DNA of 64,000 nucleotides from Thermovibrio sp. (GTDB lineage: Bacteria; Aquificota; Aquificia; Desulfurobacteriales; Desulfurobacteriaceae), in contig WFYG01000008.1 in NCBI GenBank assembly GCA_015490195.1, positions 1-64,000 of the forward strand, read 5' to 3'. Position 1 is the first letter of the stretch, and the number at the start of each line of letters is the position of its first letter. The position numbers and the translations under genes were made by a program. The notes under the pieces were generated by a model. The model did not search any database. It was not told where the DNA came from and worked only from the letters and a program-made list of their open reading frames with translations. Below, in pieces: positions 17,243 to 25,616 of this stretch.

Positions 17243-17694
17243 AGACTTACTATCCTCTCAACAATTTTTGTGGTAGAGATGTCAAACCTAAAGGAAATCC
17301 TCTTAACCTCTCTCGCAAACTCCCTTCCTACAATCTTTTCAAGAGGCCAGTCTGCTCCCTTAACAAGAACGTCTGGCCTAACGGTTTCAATTACTCTTAA
17401 AGGAGTTTCTTCGTCAAAGATGAAAACGCAGTCAACAGCCTTTAATCCTTCAAGAACCCTTGCCCTGTAGCTTGCTGGAATTATCGGCCGTTTTTCCCCC
17501 TTAATTCTCCTTACAGACTCATCGCTGTTCATTCCAACAATCAGAAAATCACCGAAAGATTTCGCCTCCTCCAAGTAGTCAACGTGGCCGGCGTGGATGA
17601 TGTCAAAACAGCCGTTTGTAAATACGATTCGCTTTCCTTCCTCTCTCAGTTTCTCAACAAGTGAAGAGAGCTCCTCAAAATTCCTTAAGACCAT
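17209..17694 (-). CDS. rfaE2: D-glycero-beta-D-manno-heptose 1-phosphate adenylyltransferase
   Basis: 161 residues, matching the stand-alone C-terminal half of HldE. FTNGCFDIIHAGHVDYL holds the nucleotidyltransferase HxGH motif (HAGH), and GEKRPIIPASYRARVLEGL with VKGADWP completes the fold. It activates heptose-1-phosphate with ATP for ADP-heptose and the LPS inner core. No kinase half (rfaE1) is in the window. It fits with lpxB at the window end in showing an LPS-bearing outer membrane. Confidence 0.92.
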   Translation of the reverse strand: MVLRNFEELSSLVEKLREEGKRIVFTNGCFDIIHAGHVDYLEEAKSFGDFLIVGMNSDESVRRIKGEKRPIIPASYRARVLEGLKAVDCVFIFDEETPLRVIETVRPDVLVKGADWPLEKIVGREFAREVKRISFRFDISTTKIVERIVSLYCKTSEGTTA

Positions 17695-17756
17695 AACTAC
17701 CTCCTTAATCGGCTAAAATTCTTTACCAGAAAACTTATGAATGAAAGGAGGAAGTG

Positions 17757-18056
17757 ATGGTTCTCTCTTTTGGAGAAGTTCCACAGCCCCACGAAATTGT
17801 AAACATCGCTTATGCCTTTGCTCAACAGAAGCAGAAAACGTGGTTTAATGGGGAGCTCCCCATAGACCCTGTAATGAGGGTTGTAGGAATGTTAGAACAG
17901 CAGGCACAACAGCTTCAGGCAGACGGAGTAAAGAACATCAAAATAACAATTTTAGAAGGAACAGACAAAGATGGCGATAAAGTGATAAACGTCTGGGGAA
18001 TGGGAACGATCATCAAGCTGAAGGGAAAAGAACTTGAGTTTAAAGGAGGAGAGTAG
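17757..18056 (+). CDS. Conserved-looking small protein of unknown function
   Basis: 99 residues from the ATG at 17757 behind GGAGG; a GTG one codon earlier sits too close to the site. I do not recognise it. The composition suggests a small soluble alpha/beta protein (PHEIVNIAYAFAQQKQKTW, then strands IKITILEG and VINVWGMGTIIKL). Its stop touches the mtnP start, so it is co-expressed with MTA phosphorylase; this may point to methionine salvage or purine metabolism. Confidence 0.7.
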   Translation: MVLSFGEVPQPHEIVNIAYAFAQQKQKTWFNGELPIDPVMRVVGMLEQQAQQLQADGVKNIKITILEGTDKDGDKVINVWGMGTIIKLKGKELEFKGGE

Positions 18057-18911
18057 ATGAAAATAGGAGTAATCGGCGGAAGCGGACTTTACGACATAGA
18101 AGGGCTTACAGACGTTAAGGAGATAAGACTGGATACTCCGTTTGGAGAACCTTCAGACGCCTACATCTGTGGAAAGCTTGGAGACAAAGAAGTTTACTTC
18201 CTACCTCGCCACGGCAGGGGGCACGTTTACCTTCCCTCAGAAGTTCCTTACAGGGCTAACATCTACGGCTTTAAGATGCTTGGAGTAGACTGCATAATCT
18301 CAGTAAGCGCCGTAGGTTCAATGAAGGAAGAGATTAAGCCAGGAGATTTCGTAATCGTTACACAGTATTTTGACCGAACAAAGAACAGACCCTCAACATT
18401 CTTTGGAAACGGCATCGTTGCCCACATTCCCTTTGACACTCCGACCTGCCCCTTCCTTAACGAAATCATTTACAACGCCTGTATAGAAGAGGGAATTCCC
18501 GTCCACAGGGAAGGAACCTACATCTGTATTGAAGGACCTCAGTTTTCAACAAAGGCAGAGTCAAAAATCTACAGGAGCTGGGGCGTTGACGTTATCGGAA
18601 TGACAAACATTCCGGAAGCAAAGCTTGCAAGGGAGGCCGAAATTCCCTACTCTGCAGTAGCCCTTGCAACAGACTACGACGTTTGGAAAGAGGGAGAAGA
18701 GGTAAACGTAGAGAAGGTTCTGGCAACGATGGCAAGGAACGTTGAGAACGCAAAGAAGATGATAAAGAGAGTTGTTGAAACTATTAAACCTGAAGACCTT
18801 GAAAACTCCCCGGCAAGAACAGCCCTCGTTGGAGCCATCCAGACAAAGCCGGAGTACATCTCAGAGGAAGCCAAGAAGAGACTCTGGCTCCTACTTAAAG
18901 ATAGGATTTAA
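18057..18911 (+). CDS. mtnP: S-methyl-5'-thioadenosine phosphorylase
   Basis: 284 residues. IGVIGGSGLYDIEGL opens the MTAP/PNP family II fold, FLPRHGRGH is the phosphate-site block, and the substrate loop IEGPQFSTKAES with GMTNIPEAKLAREAEIPYSAVALATDYDVW matches MTA phosphorylases. It splits MTA from polyamine or SAM metabolism into adenine and methylthioribose-1-phosphate. Second gene of a pair with the 99-residue protein. Confidence 0.92.
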   Translation: MKIGVIGGSGLYDIEGLTDVKEIRLDTPFGEPSDAYICGKLGDKEVYFLPRHGRGHVYLPSEVPYRANIYGFKMLGVDCIISVSAVGSMKEEIKPGDFVIVTQYFDRTKNRPSTFFGNGIVAHIPFDTPTCPFLNEIIYNACIEEGIPVHREGTYICIEGPQFSTKAESKIYRSWGVDVIGMTNIPEAKLAREAEIPYSAVALATDYDVWKEGEEVNVEKVLATMARNVENAKKMIKRVVETIKPEDLENSPARTALVGAIQTKPEYISEEAKKRLWLLLKDRI

Positions 18912-18917
18912 CCCTTT

Positions 18918-18935
18918 GGGCGGGTTTCACCGCCC
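18918..18935 (+). other. Intergenic GC-rich hairpin between mtnP and arsC-like gene
   Basis: GGGCGG-GTTTCA-CCGCCC, a perfect 6-base stem ending about 5 bases before the AAGGAG site of the next gene. No U-run follows, so it may act as an mRNA stability or processing element rather than a terminator. Confidence 0.4.
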
Positions 18936-18953
18936 TGTTAAAGGAGAGTTACT

Positions 18954-19370
18954 TTGAAAATAGGTTTTATCTGCACCGGAAACTCCACAAGAAGCCAGAT
19001 AGCTGAAGGATTTGGAAAGTTCTACGCAGAAAAGTTAGGTAAAGAGGTTGAGGTTTTCTCTGCAGGTTCAGAGCCTGCTGGATACATCCACCCTCTGGCG
19101 GTAAAGGTAATGGCCGAAAAGGGAATAGACATATCAGACCAGAGATCAAAGAGCCTTGAGGAAATACCCTTCAGTAAGCTTAACTTTGTTATAACCCTTT
19201 GCGGCGATGCTGCCGAAAGATGTCCGGTTGTTCCCGGAGCAAAAACAATCCACTGGGGCCTTCCAGATCCTGCAAAAGCCAGTGGAACGGAAAATGAAAG
19301 ACTGGAAGTTTTTAGACAGGTGAGGGACGAGATAGAGAAGAGGGTGAGGGAGCTCCTTCTCTCCCTCTAA
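18954..19370 (+). CDS. arsC: Arsenate reductase, LMW-phosphatase (thioredoxin) type
   Basis: 138 residues from a TTG behind AAGGAG. The P-loop CTGNSTR (Cys7 to Arg13) and the later pair Cys83/Cys90 in [11 protein letters not shown] reproduce the three catalytic cysteines of thioredoxin-coupled Ars[10 protein letters not shown] supplies the general acid Asp. It would reduce arsenate to arsenite through a Cys cascade. No arsB/acr3 or arsR neighbour is visible. It converges on hisF with a 4-base overlap. Confidence 0.88.
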   Translation: MKIGFICTGNSTRSQIAEGFGKFYAEKLGKEVEVFSAGSEPAGYIHPLAVKVMAEKGIDISDQRSKSLEEIPFSKLNFVITLCGDAAERCPVVPGAKTIHWGLPDPAKASGTENERLEVFRQVRDEIEKRVRELLLSL

Positions 19371-20122
19371 ACCCTCACCCATACTCCCCTTTCTTTTAGA
19401 TATTTTTTAAGTTCTGGAATTGAAATCTCCCTGAAGTGGAAAACAGAAGCGGCAAGAACAGCATCGGCCTTACCTTGTGTAAGCCCCTCGTAGAAGTGTT
19501 CAGGCTTACCGGCTCCCCCTGAAGCGATAACAGGAACTGAAACGGCCTCAGAGATAGCCCTTGTAAGCTCTATGTCGTAACCTGCCTTTGTTCCATCTCT
19601 ATCCATAGAAGTAAGGAGAATCTCTCCTGCTCCCCTGTCAACAACCTCCTTAGCCCACTCAACTGCATCTTTACCAGTTGGTGTTCTCCCTCCGTGAATG
19701 TAAACCTCCCAGCTCTCTCCATTCCTCTTTGCGTCAATGGCAACAACGATACACTGAGAACCAAAGAGCTTTGCTCCTTCAGTTATGAGCTCTGGGTTCT
19801 TAACCGCAGCAGTGTTTATTGAAACTTTGTCTGCTCCGGCGTTTAACAGATTTCTTATGTCTTCAACAGTCCTTACACCCCCACCAACAGTTAAAGGCAT
19901 AAAAACCTCTTCAGCCGTTCGCCTAACAACGTCTATCATTATTCCTCTTTTCTCGTAGCTTGCCGTGATGTCTAAGAAGACGAGCTCATCTGCCCCCTGC
20001 TCGTCGTAAACTTTGGCGTTCTCAATAGGGTCTCCTGCATCTATCAGATTAACAAAGTTCACTCCCTTAACAACCCTTCCCTCTTTCACATCTAAACAGG
20101 GAATAATCCTTTTAGCAAGCAT
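19367..20122 (-). CDS. hisF: Imidazole glycerol phosphate synthase, cyclase subunit
   Basis: 251 residues, the standard HisF (beta/alpha)8 barrel. [23 protein letters not shown] holds catalytic Asp11; LTVGGGVRT and [11 protein letters not shown] are phosphate-site loops; [15 protein letters not shown] contains the second catalytic Asp (about 130) and VIASGGAG the C-terminal phosphate loop. It makes IGP and AICAR in histidine biosynthesis. No other his genes are adjacent, so the pathway is scattered, as is usual in Aquificota. Confidence 0.96.
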   Translation of the reverse strand: MLAKRIIPCLDVKEGRVVKGVNFVNLIDAGDPIENAKVYDEQGADELVFLDITASYEKRGIMIDVVRRTAEEVFMPLTVGGGVRTVEDIRNLLNAGADKVSINTAAVKNPELITEGAKLFGSQCIVVAIDAKRNGESWEVYIHGGRTPTGKDAVEWAKEVVDRGAGEILLTSMDRDGTKAGYDIELTRAISEAVSVPVIASGGAGKPEHFYEGLTQGKADAVLAASVFHFREISIPELKKYLKERGVWVRV

Positions 20123-20161
20123 GAAAACACCTCATCCCAATTTATTTTTCAACCATGCATA

Positions 20162-20171
20162 TAGTATACTA
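20162..20171. promoter_or_regulatory. Palindromic TAGTATACTA between divergent hisF and AAA ATPase
   Basis: A 10-base palindrome in the 89-base divergent gap containing TATACT on both strands. It could be a symmetric -10 driving both hisF and the ATPase gene. The -35 regions are weak. Confidence 0.35.
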
Positions 20172-20211
20172 CCAATTACTAAAATCCCTAAAGTAAAGTT
20201 ATCCGAGAGTT

Positions 20212-21321
20212 ATGGAAAAGAGAAAGGTTGAAAAATTAGTAATCAAAAACTTCAAATCAATTAGAGAAACTGAAGTAGAACTTAGAGATATTAATATCCT
20301 CATCGGCGCTAACGGAGTTGGTAAGTCTAACTTCATATCATTTTTCAGAATGTTAAATGCTTTTGTAGAACAAGAGTTTCAAAAGCACGTAAAAAAAGAA
20401 GGAGGAGCTAACAACTTACTTTTCTTCGGGAGAAAATATTCTGAATATATTGAGAGTAAGGTCTTTTTCAGTCCAAACGTATATGAATTTAGATTAATAC
20501 CCGACAATCAAGATAATTTATTTTTTGAGTATGAGAGAGTAGGTTTCTATACAAGTCAGGGTTATTGGGATTATGATGATATAGGGAAAAACGAGTATGA
20601 AAGTAAACTTCCGGAAGCCGCTAAAGAAACAGGAAAGGTAGGTGGACCCAGTAAATCGTATTACGTATTTAACTCCATGAAAACGTGGAAAGTATATCAT
20701 TTTCATGATACTAGCAACGAATCGCCAATGAGAAGAGCATGTAATATAAATGACAACAAATTTTTCAGAGAAAACGCTTCAAATCTACCGGCATTTCTAT
20801 ATTTACTTCAAAAACGATATGAGAATAATTTCAAACAAATAGAGAGAAATTTAAGAAAGGTTGCTCCTTTCTTTGAAAAATTCGTATTAGAACCAGACAG
20901 AATTGATAATGAAAGAATAAGATTAGAATGGAAACACCGAGACTCTGATGAATATTTCAATGCATCTCATCTATCAGATGGAACACTAAGAATGCTTTGT
21001 TTGTTAACTTTACTTCTTCAACCCGAAAAATTTTTACCTTCAACCATTCTTATAGATGAGCCAGAACTGGGTCTTCACCCAGCAGCTATAAAGCTGTTTT
21101 CTGAAATTGTTAAGACTATATCCCCTAAAACTCAAATAATAATGTCAACACAATCTGCAACTCTAATAAGCCATTTTGAACCTGAAGACATAATAGTAGT
21201 TGACGTTGAAAACAATCAATCTGTTTTTAGAAGACTTAAAAAAGAAGATCTTGAAGACTGGCTTAAAGAGTACTCCTTGGGAGAACTGTGGGAAAAAAAC
21301 ATTTTAGGAGGAAGACCCTAA
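20212..21321 (+). CDS. AAA ATPase of OLD/RecF-like type (putative defence effector partner)
   Basis: 369 residues. NFKSIRETEVEL at the N-terminus leads to Walker A GANGVGKSN (32-40). A large variable insert follows, then the ABC-type signature LSDGT, Walker B TILIDEPELGLHP (278 on) and the STQSATLISHF switch. This is the AAA_21/AAA_15 architecture of ATPases paired with TOPRIM-like nucleases in phage-defence systems such as PARIS and OLD relatives. It has no TOPRIM domain of its own; the next gene (DUF4276) fills that place. Base composition is visibly more AT-rich than its neighbours and GGAGCTCC is absent, which suggests horizontal transfer. No strong RBS. Confidence 0.8.
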   Translation: MEKRKVEKLVIKNFKSIRETEVELRDINILIGANGVGKSNFISFFRMLNAFVEQEFQKHVKKEGGANNLLFFGRKYSEYIESKVFFSPNVYEFRLIPDNQDNLFFEYERVGFYTSQGYWDYDDIGKNEYESKLPEAAKETGKVGGPSKSYYVFNSMKTWKVYHFHDTSNESPMRRACNINDNKFFRENASNLPAFLYLLQKRYENNFKQIERNLRKVAPFFEKFVLEPDRIDNERIRLEWKHRDSDEYFNASHLSDGTLRMLCLLTLLLQPEKFLPSTILIDEPELGLHPAAIKLFSEIVKTISPKTQIIMSTQSATLISHFEPEDIIVVDVENNQSVFRRLKKEDLEDWLKEYSLGELWEKNILGGRP

Positions 21322-21324
21322 AAG

Positions 21325-21982
21325 TTGTGTCGAATAATTTATGTAATTGTTGAAGGGCAAACAGAAGAACAATTCATCAAAAGAATACTTTCTATCTACT
21401 TCTCAAAGTTTCAAATATATTTCAAACCAATCATTATAGAAACAAGCAGAACTCCTCATCAAAAACACAAAGGCGGATTTGTCAACTATAATCATATAAA
21501 GAGAGATATACAAAAAGTAATAAAAAATGGCGACTGTTATAAAGTTACTACTTTAGTAGATTTTTACAAAATCCCTTCAAACTTTCCCGGAAAGGAAAAT
21601 ATACCCTCCGGAGACATATATGAAAAAGTACATTACTTAGAAGACTGTTGGTCCAACGATATTAATGATTCCAAGTTTATACCCTATATCCAAATTCACG
21701 AATTTGAAGCCCTCCTATTTTCGGATATTATAGGTTTTGAGGAGGTTTTTTCCAGATAAAAAAGAAGAATTTTTAGATATAATTCTCAGGTTCCCAAATC
21801 CAGAACTAATTAACGACAATCCCAAAACAGCACCATCAAAAAGGATAGAATCAATTTTAAAACCAAGCAAATACAGCAAACCTTTTCATGGAATAGATAT
21901 AGCAGAAATAATAGGCATTGAAAAAATGATAGAAAAATGTCCTCACTTTAGAGAATGGATAAACAAACTCAAAAACTCTTAA
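21325..21982 (+). pseudogene. DUF4276 family TOPRIM-like protein, frameshifted
   Basis: Two overlapping frames together make one DUF4276 protein of about 218 residues. The first (from TTG at 21325) has VEGQTEEQF near its start, VDFYKIPSNFPG in the middle and IQIHEFEALLFSD, then stops at 21759. The second carries on in the +1 frame from FPDKKEEF to NDNPKTAPSKR and CPHFREWINKL. The break falls at a run of six T (about 21747-21752); removing one T restores FEEVFPDKKEEF. DUF4276 proteins resemble TOPRIM nucleases and are usually encoded next to AAA ATPases, as here. The shift may be a real mutation, a homopolymer sequencing error, or slippage. Confidence 0.75.
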
Positions 21983-22007
21983 AAGGCAACGGGGAATACC
22001 CGCTGCC
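21981..22007 (-). terminator. Rho-independent terminator of the thi4-thiC operon
   Basis: On the minus strand GGCAGCGGG-TATTC-CCCGTTGCC-TTTT: a 9-base stem with one G-U pair and a short U-run, starting 6 bases after the thiC stop. Confidence 0.7.
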
Positions 22008-22012
22008 CAAAG

Positions 22013-23314
22013 TTATTTCTTATTCAGATAGTCTTCTACCCTCTTTATTGAGCAGAGTTTTCCGCACATTGTGCAGGTTTTTTCGTCTTCCTGGGGAGCT
22101 CTCTCCTCTCTATACCTGCGGGCGGTCTCAGGGTCTATGGCAAGCTCAAACTGTTTTTCCCAGTCTAGGGCTTCCCTTGCTTTTGCCATTTCAATGTCCC
22201 ACTCAATAGCTCCGGGAACTCCCTTAACTATGTCTGCAGCGTGGCCTGCTATTCTCGCAGCTATTACGCCCTGCTTAACGTCTTCAACGTCTGGCAGGGC
22301 TAAGTGTTCGGCAGGGGTGAGGTAGCAGAGAAAATCGGCTCCAGCCTTTGCAGCTATTGCTCCTCCAATTGCTCCGGTTATGTGGTCGTAGCCGGGAGCT
22401 ACGTCTGTAACGATGGGACCTAAGACGTAGAAGGGAGCTCCGTGGCAGAGCCTTTTCTGGAGCAGTATGTTTGCCTCAACCTGGTCAAGGGGAACGTGGC
22501 CGGGGCCTTCAACCATAGCCTGAACGTCAGCCTCTCTTGCCCTGTCAACAAGCTCTCCGAGGGTAATGAGCTCCTCAATCTGGCACCTGTCTGTTGCGTC
22601 TGCTATGCACCCGGGGCGCATTCCGTCGCCTAAAGAAAGGGTTACATCATACTTCTTTGCAATCTCTAAGAGCCTATCGTAGTGCTCGTATAAGGGGTTT
22701 TCCCTATCATTGTAGACCATCCACTCGGCCATGAGAGCTCCACCTCGGGAGACGATGTTCATTATTCTTCCCTCATTCCTGAGCCTTTCAAGCGAAGAGA
22801 GAGTTACGCCGCAGTGGACGGTTATGAAGTCAACGCCGTCCTGACAGTGTTTCTCAATAACGTTGAAGAGGTCGTCCACCGTCATTTTTCCAATAAACCC
22901 ATATTTCTCTGCAGCCTCTTTAGCAGCCTGGTAGATAGGAACTGTTCCGACCATAACAGGAGAGTTTTTCAGAATTGCCCTTCTTGTTTCATCTATAAAC
23001 TTACCAGTTGAAAGGTCCATAACGGCGTCTGTTCCATACTTTAAGGCGACCCGTAGCTTTTCAAGCTCAAGTTCTATGTTCTCAATATCGCCTGAAGTTC
23101 CTATGTTTACGTTAACCTTTGTTTTCAGTCCCTTTCCGATGGCGCGGGGTGTAAAGTCTTCCCTCTCTCTGTGGTAGATATTTGCGGGTATAACTATCGT
23201 TCCCTCTATCAGGCTGTTAACTATATAGTCAACATCCCTCTTCTCGTATTCCGCACAGTATTCAACCTCTTTCGGAACGATTCCTTTTTTAACGAGCTCA
23301 ACAAGTGTAGCCAT
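22013..23314 (-). CDS. thiC: Phosphomethylpyrimidine synthase
   Basis: 433 residues, the shorter ThiC form of thermophiles. Radical-SAM cysteines lie at the C-terminus in CTMCGKLCSIK (CxxC-x4-C style). Other landmarks are NIGTSGDIENIELELEKL, MDLSTG, VHCGV, SRGGALMAEWM and the DGMRPGCIADATD loop. It converts AIR to HMP-phosphate for thiamine. The start shares a base with the thi4 stop, so both thiamine-precursor branches are coupled under one TPP riboswitch. Confidence 0.96.
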   Translation of the reverse strand: MATLVELVKKGIVPKEVEYCAEYEKRDVDYIVNSLIEGTIVIPANIYHREREDFTPRAIGKGLKTKVNVNIGTSGDIENIELELEKLRVALKYGTDAVMDLSTGKFIDETRRAILKNSPVMVGTVPIYQAAKEAAEKYGFIGKMTVDDLFNVIEKHCQDGVDFITVHCGVTLSSLERLRNEGRIMNIVSRGGALMAEWMVYNDRENPLYEHYDRLLEIAKKYDVTLSLGDGMRPGCIADATDRCQIEELITLGELVDRAREADVQAMVEGPGHVPLDQVEANILLQKRLCHGAPFYVLGPIVTDVAPGYDHITGAIGGAIAAKAGADFLCYLTPAEHLALPDVEDVKQGVIAARIAGHAADIVKGVPGAIEWDIEMAKAREALDWEKQFELAIDPETARRYREERAPQEDEKTCTMCGKLCSIKRVEDYLNKK

Positions 23315-24120
23315 TACTCCTCCTTATTGGATTTAAGCCTTTCAGCAATTTCCCTGGCAACCTTTTTGCCAGACATCAGCATACCACCGAAAACCGGTCC
23401 CATTCTGTGGGAACCACAGGTTGCGTTTGCGGCCATTCCGCTAACGAAAATGCCCGGGAATACCTCTTTTGAGTTCTTAACCGTGTCTTCCTCACCAACT
23501 GAAGCCCACAGAGGTTTCTCTCCAACAACGCAGCCGGTTTCCGTATTCAGCTTAATTCCGGCCTTTCTCTGAAGTGTTGAAACGACTGTTGCATCGTGAC
23601 CTGTTGCGTCAATAACGTACTTAGAAGTTATTACGAGTGGGTCAACCATAAGGTGGTTCATATCAACGGTTGTCCAGTTGATAACCAGTCCACAAACCCT
23701 GTATTGGCCGTTCACCTGCTTTAGAACAACGTCTTCAGCAGTTACTCCATTAAAAACTGTTGCTCCTGCTTTTACAGCTCTGGATGCTATCGTTGTTACA
23801 GACTCAACGGCATCTGCAAGGTAGTAGCCCGGCTTATACTCTCTGTAGTTAACGCCAAACTCGTCCAGAACTTCCCTTCCCATTTCTTGAACAACGATTT
23901 CGTTAAAGAACATGGCTCCAGCCCACATTCCGCCGCCTATTGAGAGCTTCCTCTCAAAGATGGCCACTTTAAAACCTTCCTTTGCAAGGTAGTAACCTGC
24001 AACAAGACCTGAAGGTCCTCCTCCAACAATGGCAACGTCTAACTCAAGGTGGTTTTTCAGTTTTTCCATGAAAGAGGAGATGATGGCCTCTGAGATGACA
24101 ACTTCGCTGAGGTTCTGCAT
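23314..24120 (-). CDS. thi4: Thiazole synthase, THI4 type (non-Cys, sulfide-dependent)
   Basis: 268 residues. AIVGGGPSGLVAGYYLAKEG (29 on) is the dinucleotide fold and IGGGMWAGAMFFNEI the THI4 loop. The equivalent of the yeast suicide Cys205 is Met158 in NHLMVDPL, with His156 two residues before, so it cannot donate sulfur from its own cysteine. Known archaeal and bacterial non-Cys THI4s, including one from Thermovibrio ammonificans, use free sulfide and Fe(II) and turn over repeatedly; I infer the same here. It makes ADP-thiazole from NAD and glycine. First gene after the TPP riboswitch. Confidence 0.93.
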   Translation of the reverse strand: MQNLSEVVISEAIISSFMEKLKNHLELDVAIVGGGPSGLVAGYYLAKEGFKVAIFERKLSIGGGMWAGAMFFNEIVVQEMGREVLDEFGVNYREYKPGYYLADAVESVTTIASRAVKAGATVFNGVTAEDVVLKQVNGQYRVCGLVINWTTVDMNHLMVDPLVITSKYVIDATGHDATVVSTLQRKAGIKLNTETGCVVGEKPLWASVGEEDTVKNSKEVFPGIFVSGMAANATCGSHRMGPVFGGMLMSGKKVAREIAERLKSNKEE

Positions 24121-24180
24121 ACCGCCTCCTTATTGGGATTTCTACCACGAGGGAGGCTGTAAGGAGGGGGAGATAGACTC

Positions 24181-24272
24181 TCGCCGCTCCCTACGCCGGC
24201 ATTACCCGGATCAGGTTCCAGGGGTTCCTGCCCGAAAGGACAGGTCTCAGGAGCCCAGCTCCACCCCCGCGG
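24181..24272 (-). ncRNA. TPP riboswitch (THI element)
   Basis: Read on the minus strand, the leader has the conserved CTGAGA of the pyrimidine-sensing helix arm and ACCTGATCCGGGTAATGCCG plus GCGTAGGGA of the THI box, closed by the GC-rich P1. It sits between the promoter at 24281-24309 and thi4, 60 bases before the thi4 start, so thiamine pyrophosphate should repress thi4-thiC. The Shine-Dalgarno region of thi4 lies just beyond the aptamer. Confidence 0.95.
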
Positions 24273-24280
24273 CAGTTTTA

Positions 24281-24309
24281 ATTCTATACTTGTTGAGAAC
24301 AGTTTTCAA
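24281..24309 (-). promoter_or_regulatory. Sigma-70 type promoter of the thi4-thiC operon
   Basis: TTGAAA - 17 bases - TAGAAT on the minus strand. Initiation would fall at about 24274, exactly at the 5' edge of the riboswitch. Confidence 0.75.
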
Positions 24310-25524
24310 TTAGGGAGAGTTCTGCCGCTTCTGAAGGTAAGTTAAAGCAAGGTAAGCCTCTACTGCCACTCCTACTGGAAGCGCGTCTTCGTCTATGTCA
24401 AACCTGGAGTTGTGGAGCGGGTAGACTATTCCTTTTTCCTCGTTCCTTACTCCCAACCTTATGAAGGTTCCGGGAACGTGTTGGAGGTAAACTGAGAAGT
24501 CCTCCCCTCCCATTGTTGGCCTCTCAAGGATTATGACTCTCTCTTTTCCAAGGAGCTCACCCATCTTCTCAATGGCAAACTTTGTGGTCTCCGGGTGGTT
24601 TATGAGGGGAGGGGTCCCTTCTTCAAATTTAAACGAGTAATCTCCTCCGTAGGCTGAGGTTATTCCTGAGAGAGCTCTCTCTATGAGCTTTGGAATAGTT
24701 TCTCTTACCTCGTGGGAAAGTGTCCTTATCGTTCCATCAAACTCAACCTCGTCTGGAATGATGTTCTCTGCAAAGCCCCCCTGAATCTTTCCGATGGTAA
24801 GAACCGCCGGTTCTAAAGGGTCTAAGTAGCGGCTTACTATGTGGTGTAGGGCGTTTATTGATTGGGCGGCCATTATTACAGGGTCAATCCCCTGATGGGG
24901 GCGTGAGGCGTGTGTGCTCTTTCCGATAACTTTTACTCTGAAGACATCTGATGAGGCGAGGAAAGGTCCCTCCTTCGTTCCAACGTATCCGGCGGGGAGC
25001 TCCGGAAATACGTGAAGGGCAAAAATGGCTGAAACTTTGGGGTTTTCAAGGACTCCATGTTCAACAAGCCACTTTGCTCCCTTGCAGTCGTGCCTCTCCT
25101 CGCATGGCTGGAATATAAGTTTAACGTTTCCCTTTAAGTGTTCTTTCATCTGGCAGAGAACCTTTGCAGCTCCAAGGAGCATTGCCGTGTGGGCATCGTG
25201 TCCGCAGGAGTGCATAACACCATTTACCCTTGAAGCGTAAGGCTTTCCTGTCTTCTCCTCTGTTGGGAGGGCATCCATATCTGCCCTCAGAGCAACCGTT
25301 TCTCCCTCTTCCTCTCCCCTGATAATCCCAACAACAGCAGTAGAATCTGCAAAGTCCTCTATCACCTCATCAACGCCAAACTCCCTTAGCTTATCAGCAA
25401 CGAACTCTGCAGTGTTGAACTCCCTGCCAGAGAGCTCCGGATACATGTGGATGTGTCGCCTCCAGGAAACGACATCTTCTTTTAACCGCCAGCTTACTTT
25501 TTTGACGAGATCTTTTAACTTCAA
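24310..25524 (-). CDS. M20-family amidohydrolase (HipO/IAA-amino-acid hydrolase type)
   Basis: 404 residues. The metal site is visible in HSCGHDAHTAMLLGAA, CEERHDCKGAKWLVEHG and ALHVFPELPAGYVG; the lid domain begins at STHASRPHQGIDPV. This subgroup deacylates N-acyl amino acids (hippurate, N-acetyl-diaminopimelate, N-acyl-cysteine). The substrate cannot be fixed, but N-acetyl-LL-diaminopimelate deacetylase is one possibility. It ends one base from the thi4 promoter. Divergent from manC. Confidence 0.88.
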   Translation of the reverse strand: MKLKDLVKKVSWRLKEDVVSWRRHIHMYPELSGREFNTAEFVADKLREFGVDEVIEDFADSTAVVGIIRGEEEGETVALRADMDALPTEEKTGKPYASRVNGVMHSCGHDAHTAMLLGAAKVLCQMKEHLKGNVKLIFQPCEERHDCKGAKWLVEHGVLENPKVSAIFALHVFPELPAGYVGTKEGPFLASSDVFRVKVIGKSTHASRPHQGIDPVIMAAQSINALHHIVSRYLDPLEPAVLTIGKIQGGFAENIIPDEVEFDGTIRTLSHEVRETIPKLIERALSGITSAYGGDYSFKFEEGTPPLINHPETTKFAIEKMGELLGKERVIILERPTMGGEDFSVYLQHVPGTFIRLGVRNEEKGIVYPLHNSRFDIDEDALPVGVAVEAYLALTYLQKRQNSP

Positions 25525-25554
25525 GTTAACAGCCTCCTAGTTTGTTTTTTCATA

Positions 25555-25580
25555 TATAATAAATTATCGTTTTTTACGAT
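25555..25580 (+). promoter_or_regulatory. Putative manC promoter -10 with downstream hairpin
   Basis: TATAAT at 25555-25560 is followed by ATCGT-TTTTT-ACGAT (25566-25580), an inverted repeat over the expected start site. No good -35 is seen. The hairpin might be an operator or 5' mRNA structure. Confidence 0.35.
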
Positions 25581-25616
25581 TTAAGAGTTACTTACCAGGT
25601 ATCACCGGGAGGGGAT

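Noticed and set aside
21747..21752. Programmed frameshift at the six-T run
   Set aside because: No stimulatory hairpin or internal SD is evident at the slip site, and family members usually are single-frame; mutation or sequencing error is simpler. Kept only as an alternative.
21737..21982. Separate 81-residue gene
   Set aside because: Its sequence is the C-terminal part of DUF4276; it is better read as one frameshifted gene.
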